From a virus, in IMG/VR virus record IMGVR_UViG_3300033984_000205, positions 1 through 64,000 of that record: 64,000 nucleotides of DNA, one strand, 5' to 3'. The notes beneath the pieces were generated by a model that was given only the letters and a program-made list of their open reading frames with translations, was not told where the DNA came from and did not search any database. Each line of letters opens with the position of its first letter. Within the stretch, counting starts at the first letter, position 1. A program made the translations under genes and the position numbers. This document shows positions 8,310 to 16,016 of this stretch, in pieces.

Positions 8310-8969
8310 ATGAGTGATGTACAAACTCCACAAAGAGAAATAACTATCTATGCTACTAGAGGTGGCCAAATGAAAAAAATCATGACTAATGCAAGTACTT
8401 GGGGAGAATTACAACCTCTTGTAAGAGCAGAAGGATTTGATTTAAGTTCTTTATTAGCAGCAGAAAACATTAACAAGTCTGACTTAGTAAATGATTTAGC
8501 TGTGTTGCCAGCAACAGATTTTAGATTATTCTTAAGACCAAAACAAACTAAGTCTGGTGCTTTAGACAGAAAAGAATGTTTTGCTGCTATCAAAATTTAT
8601 TTAGTAAATCATCCCCAAGATAAAGCTAAATTTACTGTTGATGGTAAAAATGTAACTCAATTGAGTACTGCTATAGTTCAAGACCTAGTTGCTAAGTATA
8701 TTGGTGGTATTAAATCTGAATCAAGTACTACTATAGCTTCTGAAACAATTAAAGAAGTTAAGTATGTTGCAGAAACTCCAACTAATGCTGATTTAACAGA
8801 CATTGAAAGAGTAGAAGAAGCTTTGTCTTTAATATCTACCTTGAAACAGTATGATGCTTATTACAAAGTTCTTAAGCATTTAGGAAAACTTCGTTTTCAA
8901 ATTTCTCCTGAAGCTAGACAATCTGAAGAAGATGAGCTAGCTAAAGAAGCTAGAGAATTAGGTTACTAG
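8310..8969 (+). CDS. Ubiquitin-like beta-grasp protein (PRTRC-C-like)
   Basis: 219 residues. Residues about 9-83 look like a beta-grasp (ubiquitin/ThiS-like) domain: strand EITIYAT, hairpin with GGQMKKIM, a helix starting TWGELQPLVRAEG, and a last strand DFRLFLRPKQTKSG. This resembles the bacterial PRTRC protein C. A helical second domain (84-140), a Ser/Thr linker and a C-terminal helical region rich in Glu follow. The fold ends at K81-S82-G83, a possible point for proteolytic exposure of a Gly C-terminus. Downstream genes encode a JAMM isopeptidase and an E1-like enzyme, which is the main support for a conjugation role. A hairpin terminator follows directly. Confidence 0.65.
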   Translation: MSDVQTPQREITIYATRGGQMKKIMTNASTWGELQPLVRAEGFDLSSLLAAENINKSDLVNDLAVLPATDFRLFLRPKQTKSGALDRKECFAAIKIYLVNHPQDKAKFTVDGKNVTQLSTAIVQDLVAKYIGGIKSESSTTIASETIKEVKYVAETPTNADLTDIERVEEALSLISTLKQYDAYYKVLKHLGKLRFQISPEARQSEEDELAKEARELGY

Positions 8970-8977
8970 TATTAATT

Positions 8978-9013
8978 AAGGGCTTATGTAATGTAAGCCC
9001 TTTAATTTCTTTA
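8978..9013 (+). terminator. Hairpin terminator/attenuator after the Ubl gene
   Basis: A 9-base-pair stem (8978-8986 with 8994-9002; core GGGCTTA / TAAGCCC) has a 7-base loop and is followed by TTAATTTCTTT. It lies between the ubiquitin-like gene and the next gene on the same strand. It would partly end transcription, giving more Ubl mRNA than mRNA for the downstream enzymes. Confidence 0.7.
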
Positions 9014-9015
9014 TT

Positions 9016-10212
9016 ATGTCAAGAAGTATAAAAGATAATACAACAGATCCTCTTAAAAAGTTTCTAAACAATGCATGTTTACTAGGTACTCATAAGAATA
9101 AGAAGTTTTTAGGAAAACTATTTGACAAGCAATTTATTGCTATTCCTGGAGCAGATCCTACATCAGATATTCAGAAAGTAAAATCCGACTTCTTTAAGAT
9201 ATTAGACTTATTTGAAGAAAAGTATAAAGGGAAAGCTGATTTAGGTTTTTATCATGAGTCAGGTTTACAAAGGATTATTCCTTATTTTAAAGTTCTTTAT
9301 CCAAAATTTACTATTACTAATAGTCAAGGTAGAAGTCATGAAATAAGAGATTTATTTGTATACCATAGTTTTAAATTTACTAGAGGTTCTGTGCATCCTT
9401 GGAAATTAGAGGGTGGTAGGTTTTCTAAAACTGATTTAGAGATTACCTCAGGGTATCAACAAAGTCATTTAGGAAGTCACAGTGGTTGGAGTTCTAATCC
9501 TTTTTATTGTTCCTATTTTTGTGTAGGAGGAGATACTGATGTAAGTAGAATGCTAGCTGAATTTGAAGTAGAGATGGATATGGATAGGTATGAATTATTT
9601 TTATTTTGTGTAGATAGTATGATTACTTGGGAATCTTTAGAGGGTGTACCTTTTATTAGAATGGAAGTAATTAAAAATGCTAATTCTGGTAGAGTAACTA
9701 ATACTAATCCTAATTATGAAGAAGGAATAGTTCAAGCTATTCTAACTGAAAAAATACCTTTAGATGTAGATTTTTACATCTCTGATGGTATTTACAAAAT
9801 TCATCCTAATTTAAGAGCTTCTAATTTTATTAAAAAAATAGTTTTAAAACATTACACATTTAATGTAGCTAAGAGTATTATTGTTAGTAAAACTCCTAAT
9901 ACTTTTGATCATTATTTACAAATGAAAGCAGAAGGAGAAGTCTTAAAGCAAGTTAACAAAGTCACTGTACCAAAAGAATACACTATTTTTAGAGGAAGGA
10001 AACTTTATCCTAAAGTAGTTAGAGAAGATAGGAGAAAAAATACTCCTATTTCAATTGAAGATTATATTGTTTATCCTAAATTTTTAGAAAATGTCCTTAG
10101 AAAACTTGAGTCAAGAATCTATGAGAAAGCAGTTGTCAAGAATGCAACTAGACTCTATCATACCAGTAATAATGCCAGTAGAGGTATTACATCAGATACA
10201 GTATCTCTGTAA
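9016..10212 (+). CDS. Unknown protein of the Ubl cassette, possible E2-like domain
   Basis: A 398-residue protein between the Ubl and JAB genes. I do not recognise it with certainty. Residues about 75-185 have a strand-rich pattern (KFTITNSQGRSHEIRDLFV) followed by GYQQSHLGSH at 146-155 and NPFYCSYFCVGG at 161-172. This order, a His-containing turn, a short spacer and a Cys near a Val-Gly turn, recalls the HPH...CLG arrangement of bacterial E2-like families. C169, or C165, would be the thioester candidate. The C-terminal half is basic with no known motif. The end overlaps the JAB reading frame by 122 bases. E2 identity is a hypothesis, best tested by structure prediction. Confidence 0.6.
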   Translation: MSRSIKDNTTDPLKKFLNNACLLGTHKNKKFLGKLFDKQFIAIPGADPTSDIQKVKSDFFKILDLFEEKYKGKADLGFYHESGLQRIIPYFKVLYPKFTITNSQGRSHEIRDLFVYHSFKFTRGSVHPWKLEGGRFSKTDLEITSGYQQSHLGSHSGWSSNPFYCSYFCVGGDTDVSRMLAEFEVEMDMDRYELFLFCVDSMITWESLEGVPFIRMEVIKNANSGRVTNTNPNYEEGIVQAILTEKIPLDVDFYISDGIYKIHPNLRASNFIKKIVLKHYTFNVAKSIIVSKTPNTFDHYLQMKAEGEVLKQVNKVTVPKEYTIFRGRKLYPKVVREDRRKNTPISIEDYIVYPKFLENVLRKLESRIYEKAVVKNATRLYHTSNNASRGITSDTVSL

Positions 10213-11275
10213 AAATATTTCAAAAGTAGAGTGGTCAGGTGCTCTATTTTATACTACTGAAGGTAGTATTGAAAAACCTGAATTTTTCAAAATTACTTTA
10301 AAAACAATCCTTCCTTTAGATATGGGTTCTCAAGCCTATACTGAATACAATCTTGATGAAAGATTTATGGATTTTATTGAAGAAGACTTTGAAGAAAGAT
10401 GCACTTGGAAACTTGGTCATATCCATAGCCATAACAGTATGGCTGTATTCTTTTCAGGTACAGATATGGCAGAGCTAAATGATAATGCTCCAGCACACAA
10501 TTTTTACTTGTCTTTGATTGTAAACAATGCTATGGATTTCTTAGCTAAAGTTGCATTTATAGGAGAAGCTAAAAAAGATATTAAAGATGTCCCTTATACT
10601 GCTAAGAATGTAGAAGGTAATAATTATATCATTGAAAGACAAGACTTTCAAGTTAATAGCCAAAAGTTATTTATTTTTGACTGTCAGATTTATAGTGACT
10701 TACAAGAACTTTCAATTACTGAACAGTTTAGAGATCAAGTGGCTAAGATTATGATACCTAAACCTGTAAAGACTTTTCCCAGACAAGAACCTTGGAACAA
10801 ACCTCAAGAGCCTTGGAAGAAACCTAGTTTACCTGCTCACACTAATAATCAGAAAAGTCTTTTTGATGATTGGGATTCTCCTTACACTCCTGGTAAACAA
10901 GCAATAGATGATTTGGCAGAGTATGACTTAAAAGCACAATCTATTTACAATTTTGCTAAAGAGTTATTTAATTACAGTACTCAAGAGTCAGATGAATTAG
11001 TAGATATAGAAGAAGTTCTTGATCTTTTAGCAGAGTATGATTTATCTCCTCAAGAGATAGCTAAAAGTGTAATTACAGACTATGCTAAAACTTTTGCTAC
11101 ACATTTTCCTAATGCTTCAGCAACTGATTTTGTAGAATACACTCATGAAACTCTAGATTTACTAGAAGATATAGTAATGATGTATCCTGAAATCAAATTG
11201 ACCATTAAAACAATTACATCAATGATTAATAATTTTATATCACATGAGACAAAGGGATACAAGTCAGCAAAGTAG
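10091..11275 (+). CDS. JAMM/JAB-domain isopeptidase (deubiquitinase-like)
   Basis: 394 residues. The N-terminal 180 residues form a JAB/MPN+ domain with a complete JAMM zinc motif: E47 (in VEWSGALFY), H112-S113-H114, seven residues, then S122 and D125 (SGTD). This matches H-x-H-x7-S-x-x-D exactly, so an active zinc metalloprotease is expected. Such enzymes cut after ubiquitin-like domains. A Pro/Trp-rich linker (about 220-245) and an acidic, helical C-terminal region (260-394) follow, perhaps for substrate binding. The start at 10091 overlaps the previous gene strongly. In-frame ATGs at 10121, 10142 and 10172 are alternatives. PRTRC protein A is a known JAB-domain relative. Confidence 0.88.
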   Translation: MSLENLSQESMRKQLSRMQLDSIIPVIMPVEVLHQIQYLCKNISKVEWSGALFYTTEGSIEKPEFFKITLKTILPLDMGSQAYTEYNLDERFMDFIEEDFEERCTWKLGHIHSHNSMAVFFSGTDMAELNDNAPAHNFYLSLIVNNAMDFLAKVAFIGEAKKDIKDVPYTAKNVEGNNYIIERQDFQVNSQKLFIFDCQIYSDLQELSITEQFRDQVAKIMIPKPVKTFPRQEPWNKPQEPWKKPSLPAHTNNQKSLFDDWDSPYTPGKQAIDDLAEYDLKAQSIYNFAKELFNYSTQESDELVDIEEVLDLLAEYDLSPQEIAKSVITDYAKTFATHFPNASATDFVEYTHETLDLLEDIVMMYPEIKLTIKTITSMINNFISHETKGYKSAK

Positions 11276-11942
11276 ATTTAAAGATGCCCCATGGTTTCCT
11301 AGAAACAATGAAATTTGTTTAGTAGGTGGAGCTGGTGGTATAGGTTCTTGGTTATGTTTTTTCTTAACTAAGATAGGTTTCAAAGTCAATGTTTATGATT
11401 TTGACACTGTTGAAGACCATAACTTAGGTGGTCAGTTATTTCAACAATCAGATATTGGTAGTCCTAAAGTAACAGCAATTTATAGAATAGTACAGACTTT
11501 TTGTGGAGACAGAGTTTCTACTTTTAATGAAAGGATTACTAGTAATACACCTCATCATTACTATAGTTTTTCTGCTTTTGACAATATGGAAGCTAGAAGA
11601 ACTTTGTTTATGAACTGGAAACAGTCTTGGGGAAGTTGCCCTGATGGAGTTACAGCTATATTCATAGATGGTAGACTAGAGATAGAGCAATTACAGATAT
11701 TTTGTGTTACTCCTGAAAATGCTGATAAGTATGAAAGAGAACATCTTTTCCATGACAGTGCTGTAGAAGAAGCTCCATGTACAATGAAGCAAACTTCTCA
11801 TACTGCTGCTATGATAGGCTCTCTTATGTCAGCTTTCTTTACCAATCATATTACCAATGTTTATTTGGGTGAGACTCTCAGAGAAGTCCCATTCTATTAT
11901 GAGTTTGTAGTTCCTATGAACTTCACACAATCAGAGTTATGA
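11244..11942 (+). CDS. E1/ThiF/MoeB-like adenylyltransferase
   Basis: A 232-residue Rossmann-type activating enzyme. Nucleotide loop GGAGGIGS lies at 28-35, DFDTVEDHNLGGQLF at 52-66, IGSPK with Lys75, and AFDNMEARR at 111-119 with the Mg-binding Asp113. These align with MoeB/ThiF, but the arginine finger of NxxRQ is a Gly here (NLGGQ). A conserved-looking APCTMKQTSHTAA segment places C179 where E1-like enzymes have the thioester Cys. The family adenylates the C-terminal Gly of ubiquitin-like proteins. It overlaps the JAB gene by 32 bases and the next gene by 4, so it belongs to the same unit. ThiF-type activity is expected but the Arg loss leaves some doubt. Confidence 0.88.
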   Translation: MRQRDTSQQSRFKDAPWFPRNNEICLVGGAGGIGSWLCFFLTKIGFKVNVYDFDTVEDHNLGGQLFQQSDIGSPKVTAIYRIVQTFCGDRVSTFNERITSNTPHHYYSFSAFDNMEARRTLFMNWKQSWGSCPDGVTAIFIDGRLEIEQLQIFCVTPENADKYEREHLFHDSAVEEAPCTMKQTSHTAAMIGSLMSAFFTNHITNVYLGETLREVPFYYEFVVPMNFTQSEL

Positions 11943-13084
11943 GATTGACTTATTCCACTATAGGAGTCTTTACTCGTTCTCTATTTGATATAACTGCTGT
12001 TGCTGCTAATGAGTACATTCCTATTAATACTTTTAATAAAGAGTATACACTAGGAGATGGACTTAGATATTATAATAAACCTAGTTTACAAGATGCTAAC
12101 TATAAACCAAACACTCTTAAGAATATTAAAGATGGTTTTGAAATGGGTAATAGTACTAGAAGAATTAATATCAATAACAGAAACTATTTTATATCAAAAG
12201 GTCTCTTTCTATCAGAAAATGGTACACCATTAATGGTATGTACTATGAAGAAAGAAGCCTATATGAATGCAGAAATACCTAAATTCTCTGATACAGGGTA
12301 TCATGCAAATTTCTCCTACACCAATTACGTTTTATTTTACTCCACTTCTTTTTTCACTGACCCTGGTCTAACTCCTTTAAACAGGAGACTTCAAAAAGAA
12401 ATATTACAATCTTGTTATGAAAAAGGTATAGAAGTCAGAGTACTGTCTTCCCTAGAAATAGAAAAGAATACCTTTGCAAGATTATTTGAAGTCAAGAAGA
12501 CAAAGTCATTGACACAATTAGAAGCCTATATGGAACAAGTACTGCCAAATTTCTTACACAATAATGGGGAGGACAACTTCATTGAGCAAGAATTTGCACC
12601 AGTAACTATCCATAGAGAAGAACTTTCTGTAGAAGAAGAAGCTCTCTTATTTGATAATGAAATGAGAGATTTAATTGTTGATTCTATTCAAAGAGAAGCT
12701 GAAAACACAATTCATTCTGGTTCTAATCTTAGTCTTAGTGTTGGTAGTAATCTTACTACAAGTACAGGTACAGGTACAACTACAAGTGGTCACTTTACAA
12801 TTGACACTACAAGTTATACTCATACTAGTACAGGATTAACTATGCCACCTAGACAAATGACAGAACTAGAAGAATTAGCTGCTGAAGCTGCCCAATATGA
12901 CCCACTTGAAGAATCTTCTGATGAAGAGGAATCTTTTGATGATGATGAAAACTATGGAGAAGAGTTTCATTGGGGAGATACAGAACATGCAGTAGAAATT
13001 GAAGAAATGCTTAGAGATGAAGAAACTGCCCATACAGTTTCAACATGGCAATCAGTTATACAGCTTATTGATGACACAGAGTAG
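11939..13084 (+). CDS. Unknown acidic Ser/Thr-rich protein coupled to the E1 gene
   Basis: A 381-residue protein of unknown family. Its ATG overlaps the E1 stop (ATGA), so it is almost certainly made together with the E1-like enzyme. The N-terminal 220 residues look globular. Residues about 257-303 are a low-complexity Ser/Thr/Gly tract, and 317-381 are strongly acidic (EESSDEEESFDDDENYGEE). It lacks lysine in the last 80 residues, which argues against that part being a modified substrate. It could be an adaptor, a target or an inhibitor within the Ubl cassette. I see no motif that decides. Confidence 0.75.
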   Translation: MRLTYSTIGVFTRSLFDITAVAANEYIPINTFNKEYTLGDGLRYYNKPSLQDANYKPNTLKNIKDGFEMGNSTRRININNRNYFISKGLFLSENGTPLMVCTMKKEAYMNAEIPKFSDTGYHANFSYTNYVLFYSTSFFTDPGLTPLNRRLQKEILQSCYEKGIEVRVLSSLEIEKNTFARLFEVKKTKSLTQLEAYMEQVLPNFLHNNGEDNFIEQEFAPVTIHREELSVEEEALLFDNEMRDLIVDSIQREAENTIHSGSNLSLSVGSNLTTSTGTGTTTSGHFTIDTTSYTHTSTGLTMPPRQMTELEELAAEAAQYDPLEESSDEEESFDDDENYGEEFHWGDTEHAVEIEEMLRDEETAHTVSTWQSVIQLIDDTE

Positions 13085-13131
13085 TTCTTAAGGTATTTAA
13101 GTTTTTTATTATTAATCCTTAAAAATCTTAT

Positions 13132-13644
13132 ATGGGAGTTGGAGCAACAAACAAAAGAAAGGGGAGCACTGCAGAAAGATATTATGCCAAATTCTTTAGG
13201 GAACTAGGGTTTAATTTCTGTGAGACCTCTAGATTTGTAAGCAAAAAGCATGACAATGCTAAGATAGACTTGATGTATATTCCTTTTAATCTACAAATCA
13301 AGGCTGGTGTCCAACAGAATATGAATCCTGGGAAGGAATTATTTATGATGGCTACCTCTATTGCAGGCATGTTTCCCCTTGAAGATGAAGTTCATAAAAA
13401 ACCTTGTTTGTTAATTCATTACAAGCAAGGTAAACCTGGAGCCAGAAGGACTCCAGAGATGGAAATGGTGTATATGTCTATGATACAGTTTGATTTATTT
13501 AGAAGTAAAAGTCCTAGTTTAGAGTATTCAATGATGAAAGACTTTAAATTTGACCTAAACTCTGAGTTTAAAACTATTGTAGGCATGACACTTGACCATT
13601 TTAAAAGTGAAGTAATCTTAAAACAATATGTAACATGTCCGTAA
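13132..13644 (+). CDS. PD-(D/E)XK nuclease (Holliday-junction resolvase-like)
   Basis: A 170-residue nuclease fold. RKGSTAERYYAKFF places Glu15 on helix 1, KIDLMYI gives Asp46, and NLQIKAG gives the Q55-x-K57 form of the (D/E)xK pair. This is the layout of small archaeal-type Hjc/phage resolvases and restriction-like nucleases. A role in resolving branched replication intermediates or in recombination fits its position after the helicases and Sak4-like ATPase. The gene has a 47-base leader (13085-13131) and overlaps the next nuclease gene by 10 bases. Substrate specificity cannot be told from sequence. Confidence 0.78.
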   Translation: MGVGATNKRKGSTAERYYAKFFRELGFNFCETSRFVSKKHDNAKIDLMYIPFNLQIKAGVQQNMNPGKELFMMATSIAGMFPLEDEVHKKPCLLIHYKQGKPGARRTPEMEMVYMSMIQFDLFRSKSPSLEYSMMKDFKFDLNSEFKTIVGMTLDHFKSEVILKQYVTCP

Positions 13645-14804
13645 TTGTAGCAACAAAAGAAGAAGTACAAGAGTACTATGAATCTGATGCCTTAGGGCAA
13701 TCAAAATTAAAATTATTACTAGGAGATCTAGGTTCTTTTCACAAAGAATTTGACTCTTCAGCAGAACACTTTATGATAGGTTCTGCAGTAGATTGTATAT
13801 TAACTAATTCAATAGAAGCCTTTAACGAGGACTATTATATCTCAAGTGTAGAAAAACTACCTTCTGATGCAGTAATAGAAATTCTAAAGTTAGTCTATGA
13901 AGATTTATTGCAGGACTATGCTGAACATTTAGAAGTAATTACAGGACAGCAGGAATCTGTTTCTGTTACTCCATTTCATGAGTTTGTAGGAGAGCTTGGA
14001 GAGTGGAGTACTTATATTCTAGATGCATGTGAAAAAACAGGATGGCAACCTAGATGGGGTGCTGATGCTAAACTAAAGAATATTGTAGAACCTAGTTCTA
14101 GCTATTTCTTAGATATGTGTTTAGGTTTTGGTAAGACTATTATTAGTCAAACTCAGAACAACACCATCAAAAGTATTGTACATTCTTTACAAACTAATCC
14201 AAGAACAGCTAGTTTCTTTGACAGAGAATTTTATTCAGATATGCCTTTTTATACAATGTATTATCAATTTCCTATTTACTTTGAGTATAGGGGAGTAGAT
14301 TGTAAAGCATTGTTAGATATGGTGTTTATTGAAAGAGATGAAGAGGGAAAGATTCTATCTATCCTTGGTGCAGATTTGAAAACTATGAATGGAAATACAT
14401 TTTATTTCCCTAGTAGTGTTAGAGCAAGAAGATATGACATCCAAGCTGCTTGGTATAGTCTTGCTCTACAAAAACATTTTGCAGTTCCTGATGGTTCTAA
14501 TGCAATTAAACCTTTCCAATTTGTAGTAGAATCTACTTCATTTCAAGGAAAACCTTTAAATTTTGTTGTTGATAAGTCTCTCCTAAATATAGGAAGGTAT
14601 GGTAGAAAAGCTATATCTTTACATGAGTCAACTATGTTTCAAGAGCATCTTGAAGCTAGTGCCATTCTACAATATGAAATTAAAGGCTTTGAACAACTCT
14701 TAGAAATGTATGTTTACCATTGTGAAAATGGTTTTACAGAAGAAAGAGAAATTCAAGAAACAGGTTTAACTCCATTAAAACTTGATTGGGATGGTATTAT
14801 CTAA
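13635..14804 (+). CDS. RecB/exonuclease VIII-like PD-(D/E)XK nuclease
   Basis: A 389-residue nuclease. The active-site order is Asp228 (ALLDMVF), then D247-L-K249 (GADLKTM), then the RecB-type motif YDIQAAWY with Q270 and Y274. An N-terminal GSAVDCILT segment matches the helix seen in RecE/DUF3799-type exonucleases. These degrade one strand of double-stranded DNA to prepare ends for annealing proteins, so with the Sak4-like ATPase and SSB it could form a recombination set. A long insertion (60-200) separates the N-terminal helix from the core. Overlaps the genes on both sides. Confidence 0.82.
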   Translation: MSVIVATKEEVQEYYESDALGQSKLKLLLGDLGSFHKEFDSSAEHFMIGSAVDCILTNSIEAFNEDYYISSVEKLPSDAVIEILKLVYEDLLQDYAEHLEVITGQQESVSVTPFHEFVGELGEWSTYILDACEKTGWQPRWGADAKLKNIVEPSSSYFLDMCLGFGKTIISQTQNNTIKSIVHSLQTNPRTASFFDREFYSDMPFYTMYYQFPIYFEYRGVDCKALLDMVFIERDEEGKILSILGADLKTMNGNTFYFPSSVRARRYDIQAAWYSLALQKHFAVPDGSNAIKPFQFVVESTSFQGKPLNFVVDKSLLNIGRYGRKAISLHESTMFQEHLEASAILQYEIKGFEQLLEMYVYHCENGFTEEREIQETGLTPLKLDWDGII

Positions 14805-15408
14805 GGTTGCAAAAGAAGGCATGGATATTCAGATTGGGAAACTTTTTATTAACAGAACTGTTAAGTATCTAGTACCTGGTTTGAACTTTTATGGACCCAC
14901 TTTAAAGACAAAATTAAATTTAGTTTTTAAATTGGCTTTTGGTGTACATGATTCTTTGATAGAAGGTTCTCATTTAGAGGGACAAAAGAATATTTTTATT
15001 CTTGTGGACAAACTTGTGAGACCTGAACTATTCCAAAACTTTATGGATTGGATAAAACATCAGGAATATTATGTTACTGATTATGCTTATGATGCAATAT
15101 TGGAAGCTCATAGTAGAAAACACATGATTGTGTTATCTTATCCTCCTACAATGGGAGATACTTATGACAAATTCTTATTAGGTAAGTACAGTAAAATGTA
15201 TACCAAGAAAGAGATTACTAGTTTTTTTGCTGAAGAAAGTAAAAAAGAAATTAGGCAAATTATTGTGAAAACAGTACATGCTAAAATGAGATTTATAACT
15301 TTAGTCAAAGAAACTTTTGGTACTCTTTTAGAAGAACAAGACTTCTTAACTGATTATTGGGAATATGATCTTCCCCCTAATAAGGAAGAAGAGTTTTTTA
15401 ACACATAG
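14791..15408 (+). CDS. Hypothetical protein
   Basis: 205 residues from the ATG at 14791, which overlaps the nuclease gene by 14 bases. TTG 14782 is a weaker start, and ATG 14821 is a possible later one. I do not recognise the family. The protein is basic in the middle and aromatic-rich (KYLVPGLNFYGP near the start), with an acidic C-terminus and no membrane segment. It is the last gene before a clear terminator at 15413, so it ends the nuclease sub-operon. Confidence 0.7.
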   Translation: MVLSKVAKEGMDIQIGKLFINRTVKYLVPGLNFYGPTLKTKLNLVFKLAFGVHDSLIEGSHLEGQKNIFILVDKLVRPELFQNFMDWIKHQEYYVTDYAYDAILEAHSRKHMIVLSYPPTMGDTYDKFLLGKYSKMYTKKEITSFFAEESKKEIRQIIVKTVHAKMRFITLVKETFGTLLEEQDFLTDYWEYDLPPNKEEEFFNT

Positions 15409-15412
15409 AAAT

Positions 15413-15436
15413 AGGGCAGAAATGCCCTTTTCTTTT
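15413..15436 (+). terminator. Rho-independent terminator with GAAA tetraloop
   Basis: A 6-base-pair stem AGGGCA / TGCCCT closes a GAAA loop and is followed by TTTTCTTTT. It starts four bases after the stop of the gene ending at 15408. The next gene begins at 15449. Confidence 0.85.
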
Positions 15437-15448
15437 AATTTTGTATAT

Positions 15449-15676
15449 ATGTCATACACACTTATAATTACAGCTTATCAACCAGTATTTAGTGATAAGT
15501 TTAAATCTTGGATAAAGAAGAATATTAATCCTTCAATGGTTAATGCAGAACCTCATGATAAAGAAGCCAGCTATTTCTTAGACACTATTCTAAGTCAATC
15601 TGATGTAATTTCTTTACAGGACTTTGAATTAATTATGGAATTACAAAATCAAAATGTAGAGTATGTCGAATTCTGA
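15449..15676 (+). CDS. Small hypothetical protein
   Basis: 75 residues from the ATG at 15449, which lies just past the terminator. An in-frame upstream ATG would read through the hairpin and is rejected. I do not recognise the family. It starts with a strand (YTLIITAYQP) and has an acidic C-terminal helix. Its last 14 bases overlap the next gene, so it opens a new run of small coupled genes. Confidence 0.65.
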   Translation: MSYTLIITAYQPVFSDKFKSWIKKNINPSMVNAEPHDKEASYFLDTILSQSDVISLQDFELIMELQNQNVEYVEF

Positions 15677-16016
15677 TAAAACAAAAGCTTTCATGACTGC
15701 ACAAGAATTTGATATTCTTGTACAACAGCGTGTACAAAAAGTGCAACAAACATTAGTTGTAAAGGGTAAAGAGTATAGAAGAAACAATGACCCTCTACAC
15801 AATTTTAGGGTAGCTGCTAAAGTAAATAACACCACTGAAGAGAAAGCTCTTTGGGGATTTGCTGTTAAGCACTATGTATCATTTTTAGATATTCTAAATG
15901 ATATAGAAAGAGGAATCCTTCCTAAAGAGGAAGTTGTTGATGAAAAGGTAGGAGATTTAATCAACTATCTTATTTTATGTGAAGCAAGTATTAAAGAAAA
16001 AATTAATAATCAGTAA
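15663..16016 (+). CDS. MazG-like / DUF1599-type nucleotide-associated protein
   Basis: A 117-residue all-helical protein. KGKEYRRNNDPLHNF near 34-48, ALWGFAVKHYVS in the middle and DEKVGDLINYLILCEA at about 94-109 match the DUF1599/Nmad1 group. This group is related to MazG-type all-alpha NTP pyrophosphohydrolases and is found beside nucleotide-modification genes in phages. Expected role: handling of a nucleotide pool. The final EKxGDxINY element is the conserved acidic motif. The gene is followed at once by a one-base-overlap start (TAATG). A second MazG-like gene lies at 18469. Confidence 0.68.
   Translation: MSNSDKTKAFMTAQEFDILVQQRVQKVQQTLVVKGKEYRRNNDPLHNFRVAAKVNNTTEEKALWGFAVKHYVSFLDILNDIERGILPKEEVVDEKVGDLINYLILCEASIKEKINNQ

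Noticed and set aside
8310-11942. Lambda-type tail assembly JAB/Ubl pair (gpK/gpI)
   Set aside because: No tail genes are nearby, the JAB protein has no NlpC/P60 domain, and an E1-like gene is present, unlike the lambda pair.
13085-13131. Hairpin terminator before the resolvase-like gene
   Set aside because: TTAAGG and CCTTAA can pair, but the loop is long and A/T rich with no following T run.
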